A stretch of DNA of 64,000 nucleotides from Clostridiales bacterium (GTDB lineage: Bacteria > Bacillota > Clostridia > Christensenellales > DTU072). This document shows, in pieces, positions 19,277 to 30,900 of this stretch. The position numbers and the translations under genes were made by a program. The number at the start of each line of letters is the position of its first letter. Positions within the stretch are counted from its first letter, which is position 1. The notes under the pieces were generated by a model. The model had not been told where the DNA came from. It ran no database searches and saw only the letters and a list, made by a program, of their open reading frames with translations. The stretch spans positions 1 through 64,000 of the forward strand of contig DUON01000003.1 of NCBI GenBank assembly GCA_012838805.1, read 5' to 3'.

Positions 19277-20951
19277 GCAGTTTTGGGTGGTGTTTAAGAC
19301 CATATTCAAGAACAATTTCAAAAAGACCAAAGGTCTGGGAGAAAAGAAATCCCATAAGGTAATCTCACTGATTTTAATAGGTTTTGGGGCGCTGACAATC
19401 CTGGCTTATTATGTGTTGTATGTTCTTTTCCTGACCAGATCGTCTATTCAAGCGGGCATAAACGAACAAGTGCTATATCTTTTTATAGCAATGGGGCAGT
19501 TTGTTGTGCTGTTTTTCGGCGCTTTCGTAGCTATGAACTATTTATACTTTTCAAGGGATAACGCTCTCTTAATGTCTCTTCCGATTAGCGAAAAAACCAT
19601 ATTCCTTGCCAAGCTCGCCATGGTGTACTTTGCCAATTTTGTCATAAGCCTGTTGTTTATCGTTCCGTCTTTGACGACTTATGGTGTGGTTTCCATAGCC
19701 ATGGGCGTTCCTTTGAATGCTACATTTTTTATATTAATTGCTTTGGGTGTCATAGTCTTTCCCGCTGTACCTCTTCTTTTAGTAAGCCTTATTTCACTGC
19801 CGCTAATGTATCTTGTCGCTTTTTTAAGAAAAAGGGCTTTATCCAACGCTATTGCAATCACTATTGTTATTGTGCTGGTTATGACGTTATATTTTGCTAT
19901 AATCGGCGGTTTTGCGAATTTAAGCGAGGAAATGGAAGACGGGGTTATTATTCTTCCAGCCCAAATCGTGAATCTTGTCAATTTAATCAAGAGAATAACA
20001 ATATTCAATAAGCCCTTTGTTGAGGCCATGCTTGGCAAAAAAACGGCGTTGAATTTGCTGATATATTTAGGCGAGATTTTGGTGCTTGCCGCTGTCAATT
20101 TACTGCTGTCTGCTGTTCTTTATAGAAAAGGGATATCCGTCATTGTTGAGGGTGAGGGTAAGACTTCGGCGCTCAAGAAAAACAAAGAGCTTGTGTATAC
20201 TTCGGCGGGGCTTAAGACATCGTTCTTAAAAAAAGAGATAAAGACTTTGTTCAATACGCCTACGCTGCTTGTTAATTCTTTTATGGGCGTAATACTGTGT
20301 CCAATTATGATATATTTTCTTGTCGGAACCGGAGCAATCTCTAGCATTTCTGAATCGCCCCAAAGGGCGGAAATATACGCAATCGGTTTTGTGTCTTATT
20401 TAGTGTCATTAATGGTAGGTGCTACCAATCAAATAGCCATGGTCGGTATATCCAGAGAGGGAAAGAACTTATTTGCTCTCAAAGCGCTTCCCTTGTCCGC
20501 TGAAATGCTTGTCAGAACAAAGCTGTATTTTGCGTCCACTGTAAATATCGTTACAATACTTGTTGTCACCATTGTATATGCCTTGGTGTCTCCCACGCAC
20601 AATATCTTGGCTGCACTGGGAGTAGCTGCAGTGGCATTCACTTCGGGATTCGGTATAAATTGTCTTGGGCTTTATAACGACCTTAAAACCCCGAATCTCA
20701 AATGGAACAATATAACCGAACTTACAAGGAACAACAAAAAGGCGTTAAAGCCTACGCTTATCGCTGTGGGCGTGGGGTTGTCATACCTTATCATAGGTAT
20801 GATACTGAGCATACAACAGGCTATTAGCGTGATGTGGTCTTATGTAATATTCTTTGGAATAGCTTTTCTTGCCAATTCGCTTCTTATGGTAGTCGGATAC
20901 AAAAAGCTCTTTGACAATCCCGCAAAACTCTTGGAGGAAATAGAAAGCTGA
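19263..20951 (+). CDS. ABC exporter permease
   Basis: A 562-residue integral membrane protein with about 12 hydrophobic segments spread along its length, for example near 35-60, 75-95, 125-150, 155-185, 195-220 and 470-560. It is the membrane partner of the preceding ATPase. I chose the ATG at 19263, 7 nt after AAGGTG; an in-frame GTG at 19254 is the alternative. It resembles long ABC-2-type permeases of Clostridia but shows no motif revealing a substrate. It ends 1 nt before the ruvX start. Confidence 0.85.
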   Translation: MSTLKQFWVVFKTIFKNNFKKTKGLGEKKSHKVISLILIGFGALTILAYYVLYVLFLTRSSIQAGINEQVLYLFIAMGQFVVLFFGAFVAMNYLYFSRDNALLMSLPISEKTIFLAKLAMVYFANFVISLLFIVPSLTTYGVVSIAMGVPLNATFFILIALGVIVFPAVPLLLVSLISLPLMYLVAFLRKRALSNAIAITIVIVLVMTLYFAIIGGFANLSEEMEDGVIILPAQIVNLVNLIKRITIFNKPFVEAMLGKKTALNLLIYLGEILVLAAVNLLLSAVLYRKGISVIVEGEGKTSALKKNKELVYTSAGLKTSFLKKEIKTLFNTPTLLVNSFMGVILCPIMIYFLVGTGAISSISESPQRAEIYAIGFVSYLVSLMVGATNQIAMVGISREGKNLFALKALPLSAEMLVRTKLYFASTVNIVTILVVTIVYALVSPTHNILAALGVAAVAFTSGFGINCLGLYNDLKTPNLKWNNITELTRNNKKALKPTLIAVGVGLSYLIIGMILSIQQAISVMWSYVIFFGIAFLANSLLMVVGYKKLFDNPAKLLEEIES

Positions 20952-20952
20952 C

Positions 20953-21378
20953 ATGAGAAAAATAGCGCTTGATGTGGGAGATGTGAGAATCGGAATAGCC
21001 ACAAGCGACCCCATGAGTATCATTGCTGGCGGATATGAGACCTTTGTAAGGACAAAAGATTTAAGCCGTGATATGGAACATATTTCCCGTATTATTAAAG
21101 AAAAAGAATGTGATACCATAGTTATAGGCTTGCCTTTGAATATGGACGGAACAAGCGGAAAAAGAGCTGACATGGCAAGGGAATTCGCAAAAAAGCTTGA
21201 AGAATATGTCAATGTGCCCATAGTCTTTCAAGATGAAAGGTTGTCTACCGTATCCGCTGAAAAAAGCCTTATTGAGAGCGGAATGAGGAGAGAAAAACGA
21301 AAAAAAGTAATCGACAAAGTGGCGGCTACTATAATATTACAGAGCTATCTTGACAAAATAAATAAAAGGAGTATTTAG
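20953..21378 (+). CDS. ruvX: RuvX/YqgF family pre-16S rRNA nuclease
   Basis: An RNase H-fold nuclease implicated in 16S rRNA 5' maturation and historically called a Holliday junction resolvase. The 141-residue protein has the catalytic Asp in ALDVGDVRIGIA (residues 5-16), the second acidic site in FQDERLSTVSAE near 96 and the C-terminal DKVAATIILQSYLD. It is the usual size. It sits directly ahead of a DUF1292 gene, a conserved Firmicutes pairing; the usual upstream ireB and alaS are not here. Confidence 0.95.
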   Translation: MRKIALDVGDVRIGIATSDPMSIIAGGYETFVRTKDLSRDMEHISRIIKEKECDTIVIGLPLNMDGTSGKRADMAREFAKKLEEYVNVPIVFQDERLSTVSAEKSLIESGMRREKRKKVIDKVAATIILQSYLDKINKRSI

Positions 21379-21382
21379 TGTT

Positions 21383-21694
21383 ATGGGAAAAAAGGAAGAA
21401 ATAAATAAGGATATCGAATTCATAGAAGAAGATGAGATATTGACTTTGACAGACGATAAAGGTCAGGATGTGGACTTTTATATCCTTGCGGAACTTGACT
21501 ATAAAGGCAAATGGTATATCTTTTTGGAAGCCGCCAACCCCGACGAAGAATTCAAAGAGGGCGAAGTGCTTATCTATGAAATGGGCATAGACGAAGAGGG
21601 CGGAGAACTGTATCTGCCGATAGAGGATGAGAAACTTCTGGAAGAAGTCTTTCAAATGTTTTTGGACGAAATGAAAAAGATTCAAAGCGAATAA
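21383..21694 (+). CDS. DUF1292 protein (YrzB family)
   Basis: A small, very acidic 103-residue protein with the DUF1292 pattern: an N-terminal ILTLTDDKGQ strand, YKGKWYIFLEAA near 44 and a C-terminal EVFQMFLDEM. Its role is unknown. In Firmicutes it commonly follows ruvX (yqgF), as here, where it starts 4 nt after the ruvX stop. Two terminators follow downstream. Confidence 0.9.
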   Translation: MGKKEEINKDIEFIEEDEILTLTDDKGQDVDFYILAELDYKGKWYIFLEAANPDEEFKEGEVLIYEMGIDEEGGELYLPIEDEKLLEEVFQMFLDEMKKIQSE

Positions 21695-21770
21695 GTTATT
21701 TTCTTAAATAAATTTTTTACACCCTTTGGTTAAAGCAGGAGTAAGTTTTCAAGTCTGTTTTTTCTCAAAG

Positions 21771-21797
21771 GATTTTTTATAAAAATCGAATTTTTTT
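21771..21797 (+). terminator. First of two tandem terminators
   Basis: A stem GATTTTT (21771-21777) with AAAAATC (21781-21787) and loop TAT is followed by GAA and seven T. It is A+T-rich, so efficiency is uncertain, but it stands just ahead of a second hairpin. Confidence 0.55.
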
Positions 21798-21799
21798 AG

Positions 21800-21828
21800 A
21801 CCTTTTACACTTGAGGAAAAGGTTTTTT
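21800..21828 (+). terminator. Second tandem terminator
   Basis: A 7-bp stem, ACCTTTT (21800-21806) with AAAAGGT (21817-21823), is followed by a T-rich tract. It separates the ruvX group from the giant lipoprotein gene. Confidence 0.7.
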
Positions 21829-21854
21829 ATTTTTCTTATGCGAGAATAAACCCA

Positions 21855-21883
21855 TTGCAATAATTTATTAATTATTGTATACT
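21855..21883 (+). promoter_or_regulatory. Promoter of the giant lipoprotein gene
   Basis: TTGCAA (21855-21860), a 17-bp spacer and TATACT (21878-21883) predict a start near 21890 and a leader of about 44 nt that includes a GAGGAG ribosome-binding site. Confidence 0.78.
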
Positions 21884-21933
21884 TTATATTAAAGAATTAT
21901 TATATATCCATTTAGTTTGAGGAGACCTAACCT

Positions 21934-24900
21934 ATGAAGCCCGTTTTTAGAGTCGGTTTTGTATTAATCATTTTGATAATGTCTTTCCTTTTCATTTTTA
22001 CATCATGTAGCAATGGCGCCGAAGAGGTCACCGTTGTTTTTTATGTGGACGATGAAGTATATAAGACCATAACCACCACAGCCGGCTCAAGCGTTACGCC
22101 CCCCGAAGTGCCCGAAAAATATGGATACATAGGGAAATGGGACATAAAAGTATTCTCAAATATTTTGGAAGATATGATTATAAATGCGGTGTATACACCA
22201 AGGAATTTTTCTATAATATTCAAAGCCGAAGACGCCGACGGCGTTTTGAGGGTGGTAGAAGCACGAACAGCACCTTATGAGGGAGAATTGAAAAATATCC
22301 CGCAAGTTCCCCAGAAAGAGGGTTTCACCGGGGTATGGAATATTACCGATTTTTCTTATATAAACTCTGACATGGAAGTCACCGCTGTTTATACCCGAAA
22401 TTCCTATACCATTGACTTCCATACCAACGGCGGAGAGGAACTGGAAAGCGTCCTTGCAGAATACGGCAGTGAATTTAATTATACCATCCAAAGAGACGGC
22501 TATATTTTTCTGGGGTGGTTCCTTGATGAAGAATGTACCATACCTTTTGATTTGGACTATGTTCCCGCCAGAAACCTTACACTTTATGCAGGCTGGTCGC
22601 AAATAACATATACCGTGTACCTTGAAACACAGGACCAGTCCTTGAACAGTATTATCACAAGAGCTTACGGCATATCCATAGACAACCTTCCCATTCTTTC
22701 AAGGCACGGCTATAAGTTCAACGGCTGGTATCTTGACCAAAGCTTTACTTTGCCAGTGGAGCTTCCGCTCTATCCCGAAGAGGATATGACGATTTATGCG
22801 GATTGGATAGTGGACAATACCAATATGGCGACAGACTTTATTTATTTCAGCTTTAACCCCCAAACGGGCATGATAAAAGCCAATCCCGAAAAAACAATGC
22901 CTGAAAATATAATCCTTCCAAGCATTTTTGATAATCAGGTGGTAAAAGGTATAGACGACTATGGCTTTATGTCATCGGGTATAAAGTCAGTCAGGCTTCC
23001 AGAAAGTATAACACGGATAGGGGACTTTGCTTTTTCAACCGAGAGTTTAGAAATAATCAATTTTGATTCAGGCTCTCGCCTTAGGACGATAGGCAACGGA
23101 GCGTTTATGAACTGTGCTATAAGCGAAATCATTCTGCCCGAAAATCTTGAGGTCATAGGACATAGAGCCTTCTATAACTGTCAAGACCTAAAGGACATCT
23201 TTTACCTGAACGCTGATAACCTTTTAAGGATAGGCGCTGAGGCGTATGAAAATACCCAATGGTACAATTTTCTTACCGACGGTATTGACGGAAGCGTTGT
23301 TTACATAGGAAAAGTGTTGTATTCCGCAGTCGGAAACCTTGCGACGGATATTAATATTAGACAAGATATAGTAAGCATTTCTCCCCAAGCCTTTCAAAAT
23401 CAGCAGTACCTCAACAGCTTAAATATTCCCGATACAGTAAAATATATAGGCGGTGAATTTAATCAGTATGGTTTTGATATTAAGGGTGCTTTTTATAACT
23501 GCAAAAACTTATCGTTTTTGAACTTTAACCAGACATCAGAGCTTTTGTCGATAAGCGCGGGAGCGTTCGCTGGCTGTGAAAAAATTCAATCCATAGCCTC
23601 AAGTTCAGATATGGCGCTTTGTCAGCTGTTTTCGACAGAGGATATGGACCAAAGCTATCAAGTGGAATATGACGGAAATATATATTATGTTCCAAATTCC
23701 CTTAAGCAAATAATCGTCTTTTCCAACGGGCACAAAAAAATACTGCCCTACGCCTTTTCCAACCTTTTGGCGGATACGATAATTCTTATCGAAGGCATAG
23801 AGGAGATAGGAGATTACGCATTTTATAACAGCGGTCATATCGCTCAAATAACCATACCGGATTCGGTAGTGAAGATTGGTCAGTACGCTTTTAAGGACTG
23901 TGTTTCCCTTGAACAGATTGTGCTTCAAGAGCAGAACAACTTAAAAGAAATCGGCGAAGGAGCTTTTTATGGCTTAAACACCACCGACTTACATTTCCCA
24001 AATACCGACAAGCTGGAGAGTGTCGGAAGTTTTGCTTTTTATAATTGTCAGAGGCTTTATGAATTAATAGCTCCCAATATCACCTCGATAGGAGAGGGGG
24101 CTTTCGCATTATGTGCATATCTTGAAAAAATATATATCCCAAACAACCTAACCAGCGTGCTTTCCCTTTTCTCCGACGAGGTAGCCTCATCTGTGGATTT
24201 CTATTCAAATTCAGGGTACTATATACCTTTGTCGCTTAAGGAAATCACCTTGACGCTTGGTGGCGATGACTTGTCCTTGGCGGACGAATATCTTATGGGC
24301 TTTTCTTCCATTCAGACAATAAACCTGCCTTTGGGCTTAGAGAGCATTGGGCGGTATGCTCTGAGCGGAACTGGCATTGTGACTATTGATATCCCCGATT
24401 CCGTTCAGACAATAGATGAATACGGTCTTAGCTCAAATTCAAAGCTGAGAACGGTGAGTATTTCTCCGGACAGCGTCTTAGAGGCGATAAACGCGAATGT
24501 ATTCAACGGCTGTATACTATTGGAAGAGCTGTTTGTTCCCAAAACCGTACAGTCATTTGACTTGACCGCAATCACAGACTGTAACAACCTTAAGAATATT
24601 TTTGTGGACAAAGAAAATGAGATTTATTTTGACGATAACGGAGTTCTTTATTGTCAAGACACACTTTTACACTATCCAAAAGACAGGACTTACTCTTCAT
24701 ATACGGTAATAGAGGGAACAAAATACATTGTGCCGGGAGCGTTCACTGATACAATGCTTTTAGATATAGTCTTGCCCGAAAGCCTATTAGATGCGCAAGG
24801 AGCTTTCACAAACAAAGAATTCCGCGCGGTCGTCATGTGCGCCTTGGTTACGATAGATAACATTTTTGACGATAGTGTGACTATCGAGGAGTTGACAATA

Positions 24901-27900
24901 AAAGGTCAATATATTTTAGACGAATTCGCATCGAATTTGGTTACACCCAAGGTTATTATAGAAAGCGGCGTTATTGAAATCGGAAAGAAAGCTTTTTATC
25001 AAAGCGGTATTGAGGAGATTTTTATCCCGGCGTCCATTCAGACGATAAAAGCGCAAGCTTTTGCTGAATGCGAATCGTTAATAGACATAGTTTTTGAGGA
25101 CCAATATACGCTTGTCGAAGTGGGCATGGAAGCGTTTCACGGCACCAGCTGGTATCAAAACCAAATTGATAATCAGGTGATATACATCGGCAACATAGCT
25201 TATGGATATGTGGGGGATATGCCCGACGAAGCCGAACTCATAATCAGAGAGGGCGTAACCACTATCGCCGACCATGCGTTCAGGGATTTAAGTGCCGTCC
25301 ATTCAATCACCTTGCCCTCAACGCTTGAAACAATAGGCAAATATGCCTTTGCAAACCTTGAAAACCTTTCCCATATTTCTTTTAATGAAAGTCTTGTGAC
25401 AATTGGAGAGGGAGCTTTTATAAATAATACATCCTTAGAGAATGTGGAATTTTCAAACAGTGTGGAATATATCGGCGACTACGCTTTCAACGGAGCTGTC
25501 CTACTTGATTCAATCATTCTTCCAAATAACTTAAAACATATAGGAAAAGAGGCATTTTATAATAATCAAAGCTTGAATTCAATTCTTATCCCGCAAGGCG
25601 TCGAATATATCGGAGACAAGGCGTTTTATGGATGTATAAACCTTGAAAGCATTTCTTTCGACGATTTTGACGCTCTAAGCGATATGGGCCGGGAAGTCTT
25701 TGACAACACAAAGTGGTATAACTCAATGCCCAATGGAGAGGTTTTTATTCCAGCGACTAATATCATCTATAAATATAAAGGCGAGGCGGTAGGTTCATAT
25801 TTCTTAGATTCTAAAATCACAAGAATTCTGCCCTATGCTTTCTCCAATCAAAATTCCCTGACCACATTAAGGCTTAATCAGAATTTGGAAAGGATAGAGA
25901 ACTTTGCTTTTGAAAATTGTCAAAACCTTATATCGGTAACCAATGTAAGTGATGATATGGCTCTTTATCATATAGGTAAAGGAGCGTTTGCCGATTGCAC
26001 TTCGCTTGAAGAGTTCACAATACCCATAGCTTTGTCGGTATTTGACTTGTCCGTGTTTGAGAACTGCTCTTCATTGTCGATTGTTATGGTGGGCGACAAT
26101 GAAAATCACCCGTATTTCAGAGCAGACGGCGGAATCATATATAATACCGATTATACGGAAATTGTATTCGCTCCTATGGGTTTGGTGGGAAATATCACTA
26201 TCCGCCCGACGGTCACTCATATTCCCGATTTTGCTTTCAAGGATAGGAAATTCATTTCTTCAATTGAGATACCCAACGGAATTCAAACCATAGGAATCGG
26301 TGCGTTTGAGAATGCGGAGAATTTGCAATCGGTGACTTTTGAGCCCAACAGCTTTTTAAGTTCAATAGGCGAAAGGGCTTTTTATAATACGGCGATAACT
26401 TCTTTGACTATTCCCAGAAGAGCCAATTTCATTGGCAAGGACGCTTTTTCCTATGATTTGGGGCTGGATATAGTCCTTACGAGCGATTCACCCCCACAAA
26501 TCGAGGGCGATATAAGCCACAACTCAAAGTTTTTCGTTCCCAGAAACAGACTTGAATTATACCTTAATGAGATTGATTTTGAGAATATCTATCCCTCAAA
26601 AGTCAGGGTATCGTTTATGACAGGTTCTAGTGTCTTTATATATTATGAAGTTACTTATGGTCAAAGCCTTTCAACCCACCCAGCCAAACCTCCTCAAAAG
26701 ACAGGCTATGAGGGCTATTGGCTGGCTGACGAACTTGCTCTTGTATGGGACAGCGCTTCGGAAGAATATCTTGCGCTTTTTGAGGATGTCACCATAAATG
26801 CTGTATATACCAAAAAAACCTATACCATTACATTCACAGCGGACGGTGTAAGCTCCACAATGACTTATAAATATGACGATATCTTAGATATAACGGATGC
26901 GGTTTCCGACGAATGCCACATGTTTCTTTTCTGGACTCATGACCTTGACACCCTTGTAGAATTTACCCTTGAAAGAATGCCTGCGCATGATATAGAGCTC
27001 TTTGCAGTTTGGTACAGGTTTGAGTATGAATTTGACAGTGAAAACAACGCTTATTCCGTCAAACCGCAAGAAAATCCCATAACCCCTGAGACGGTAATAA
27101 TTCCAAACGAATATAATGAGTATCCCATAACAAAAATCGCCGAGGGAGCGTTTGAAAACGATTATTCTATAACGAATATCGCTATTTCAGATAACATAGA
27201 GGTTATCGGAAACAGAGCTTTTGCCAATTCTTCCTTAATAAACCTTATCACCAGTGAGAATTCTGCTCTTAAGAGCATAGGTGAAAATGCCTTTAGCGGA
27301 AGTCAAATAACAAGTTTTGTATTTGAAAATATGCTTTCAATCGCTGAGAAAGCTTTTTATGACGCCAAAAAACTGGTTGAGGCAAGGATAAATATCGATT
27401 TTTCAGAAAGCGGAAATTATCTGTTCCAAAACGCCTCAGCTCTACGCTTTGTTTCAATTCAAACTTCACAAATCAGCGCTCTACCTGAGGGTATGTTCAT
27501 GGATTGTCACGCCTTAAAAGATGTTATTCTTTCTCCACAGATACAATTTATAGAGAAAGACTCTTACTTGAACGCATACAGCCTTGAACAAATAGATTTG
27601 TCAAATATCACGCATATAGGCGAATCGGCGTTTGAAAATTGTCAAAGCATAATTGAGGTATGCCTTGAAAGCGCGGAATATATAGGTCAAAGAGCTTTTT
27701 ATAACGCGAAAAACCTTAAGAATGTCTATTTTGGTGAAAATGAAACGCTGGATACGATTGACGAATATGCTTTTTATGGTACGGAGAATCTGACTTATTT
27801 GATTGTTCCTGCTACGACAAAGCATATTCTGGACAACGCTTTGATTGAAAGCGGAGTTCGTTATCTATTTGTTATGGAAAGCGCAAATCCCTATCACGGA

Positions 27901-30900
27901 AGTATGTCTTTGTATATCTCATCTGAAGCGATTTCCCCAAGCGTGACTATCTTTGTGGGAGAGCAATTGGACTACAATCAAAGCAGATGGCAAGATAACA
28001 CTGTGCTATTGTACAGGGATATTATCAATAATTTTGTGGTGGATAGCGAAAATGTGATAATAAAATATATCGGGGACCGGTCAATTGTTCAAATGCCCGA
28101 TAGAATAGGCACAGACTGGACAATGGGCATAGCGTATGATGTTTTTGAGAATAATCTGACGATTGAGCAAATCTCCTTGTCAGAAATCTTGCTCCAGTAT
28201 ATCGAAGACGGAAGAGTCTTCTCATATGCCGAAACGCTTGAATATATAGACTCACCTCAAAGTGTTAACGGTGTTCTCTATAATCAAGACGGCACATCGC
28301 TTTTGGCATACCCGTTAAATAAAGCAAGCCTTATTTACGAAGTCAATTCAGCCGTTCAAGAACTTGCGGACTTTGCCTTTTATGGAACAAAGAATTTGAA
28401 CAGTTTAATTGTCAAAAATCAAACTCCGCCTCGCATATACGAAAACACATTTGCTTATGTCAACAGTAAATTCAAAATCTATGTTCCCTCAAACGCTTTG
28501 AGCGCATATAAGAACGCCGATATATGGAAAGACCATGCGGATATCATATTCCCCGAAGAAATAAAATATAACGATTTAATTTTTATAGAGCATCAAGAGG
28601 GGCTGGAGCTGTCACAGTATCTTGGTAATGACGACTATGTGGAGATACCCTTATCTGTCAATGGTAAAAATGTGGTTTCTATCGGTTCATACGCTTTTTA
28701 TAACACGACGATAAAAAGTGTCAAGATGCCGTCGGGAATTAAGTATATAGGAAACTATGCGTTCAGCAAAAGCGCTCTTGAAAGAATAACTTTGCATAAC
28801 GCTGTGAGGGTTTTAGGAAAAGGAGCTTTTGAGGGGTGCTTATCTTTAACTGATATTACTTTTGGATCCAGCATTCTGATTAATGAGATAAAAGAAAACA
28901 CCTTTAAGGATACAGCATTCCAAACGATTAATATCCCCAGAAGTATTACTGCTATTGGAAATGGCGCATTTGCAAACAACCTTAGTCTTCATACTGTTAT
29001 ACTTCCTATCGGTTCAAAGCTGATGTCGATAGGCGACTTTGCATTTTATAACAACCAAAGTCTTAATTATTTGAACTTGTCTCAAGCGAATAATATCAAT
29101 TCAATCGGTGAGAGCGCTTTTGCCTATTGCGCAAGCTTAACCTCAATATATATACCCCAAAATCTGACGGTTTTGGGCAGTTACGCTTTTGCTTATTGTG
29201 AAAATATGACCTCTTTGAGCTTTATGGGGTCAGGCTCCCTGAAGGCTTTCCCCGACCATGTGCTTTACGGTTCAACAAAAGTAGACCGCCTTACCATTCC
29301 CGCAAGCGTTACCACCATAGGCGAAAGGGCGTTCTATAACAACGCTTTTGAGAAAGTGACATTTGAAAGCGGAAGCCGTCTATCTGTCATAGGAGAATAC
29401 GCTTTTGCGAATTCTCAAAAGATACAAAGCGTACATCTTTATGACGCTGTCACAGAAATTAAAGAAGGCGCTTTCGCGAACTGTACGGAGCTAAGGTGGC
29501 TGATAGTGGAGTCCATACTTCCGCCTACTCTTCATAACAGCGTTACTAAAGTGTGGGAAGACAATCTTAGGATTTATGTTCCCCAAAGTTCGCTTAATCT
29601 GTATAAAAACCAATGGACGACCTATTCGGAGGGTATAAATTCCTATAATATGATTTTTGGCCAGGGCGAGGATGTATATTCGATAATCAATGTTCAAGGC
29701 GGAGTCGAGATATTCCAATATATGGGCTCTCATTCCCAAATAACTGTACCCGAACAAATAAACGGGCTTGATGTAGTGTCGATAGGCTCTTTCGCATTTG
29801 GTAAAGAGGCTGAAGAGATCACTCTTCCCAATACGGTGACAAATATCAAATCGTCGGCATTTTATAGAACCCGTATTCAAAGCTTTGAGATCGGAAAGAA
29901 TATCACAGATATTCAAGACAATCCTTTTGTAAATAACTATTATTTGGAGACGCTGACAGTAGAGGAGGGCAATACGGTCTTCAAAGTAGTTGAGAATGTG
30001 CTTTTTGATATCGACATGACCAGGCTTATCGCTTTTGCCAACGCATATTCGCCCAACCATGTGTACCAAATTCCTGAAACCGTAGATTGGGTCGGAAACG
30101 ATGCTTTTAGGGGCGCTATAGACCTATTAAGTGTCACAATTTCGGAAAGCGTAACTTGTATAGGGGACTGGGCATTTTATGACTGCCTAAGCTTAACTGA
30201 AGTCATTTTCATTAATCCAAAGATGCTGGAGTATGTGGGGCAAACCGCTTTTGACAATACTTTATGGCTGGAAAATCAAGCAGACGGAGAAATCTATATC
30301 AGCTCCGATTTAAACGGCGAATTGATATTCTACACCTATAAGGGCGATATGCCGTTGGACACTGAGATTACGCTTAATGAAGATACTATTTCCATACTTC
30401 CTTATGCTCTTTTCAATCAGAGCAACCTTACAGCTCTGCACATTCCATATGGCGTTGAAAAAATTGGAGAGAACGCGCTTAACGGATGTTCAGGTCTGAA
30501 TGAATTGACTTTGCCCGGAGAATATATCTTAGGGGAGCTGTTTGGTGAAACTGCCTACAACGGCGGATATTCCTCATTTAACTATAAGACGCAAAAGACT
30601 TATTATATTCCGCAATCACTTCAAAAGGTCAATATCTCCGCTATGTCCACAGAGATAGTCAGCCATGCTTTTTATAACGCCAAGAGCGTGACGGATGTAC
30701 TGATTTCCGACAGCGTGGAGCATATAGGACGGTTGGCTTTTTATTCTCCCGAAGGGGATATGAGCTTAACAAATATTGTCTTTGAGAACCCCGCCTTTTC
30801 AGCACTTGAGACCATAGGTTCTTATGCTTTTATGGGCAACAGACATATAACCGAGCTTACACTGCCCAGCAATTTAATAAATATCACTGCCCATGCGTTT

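Noticed and set aside
29491..30069. A 192-codon open frame on the minus strand inside the giant lipoprotein gene
   Set aside because: It has no ribosome-binding site and no recognisable domain, and is explained as the antisense of the repeat-coding frame, which has a signal peptide and family motifs.
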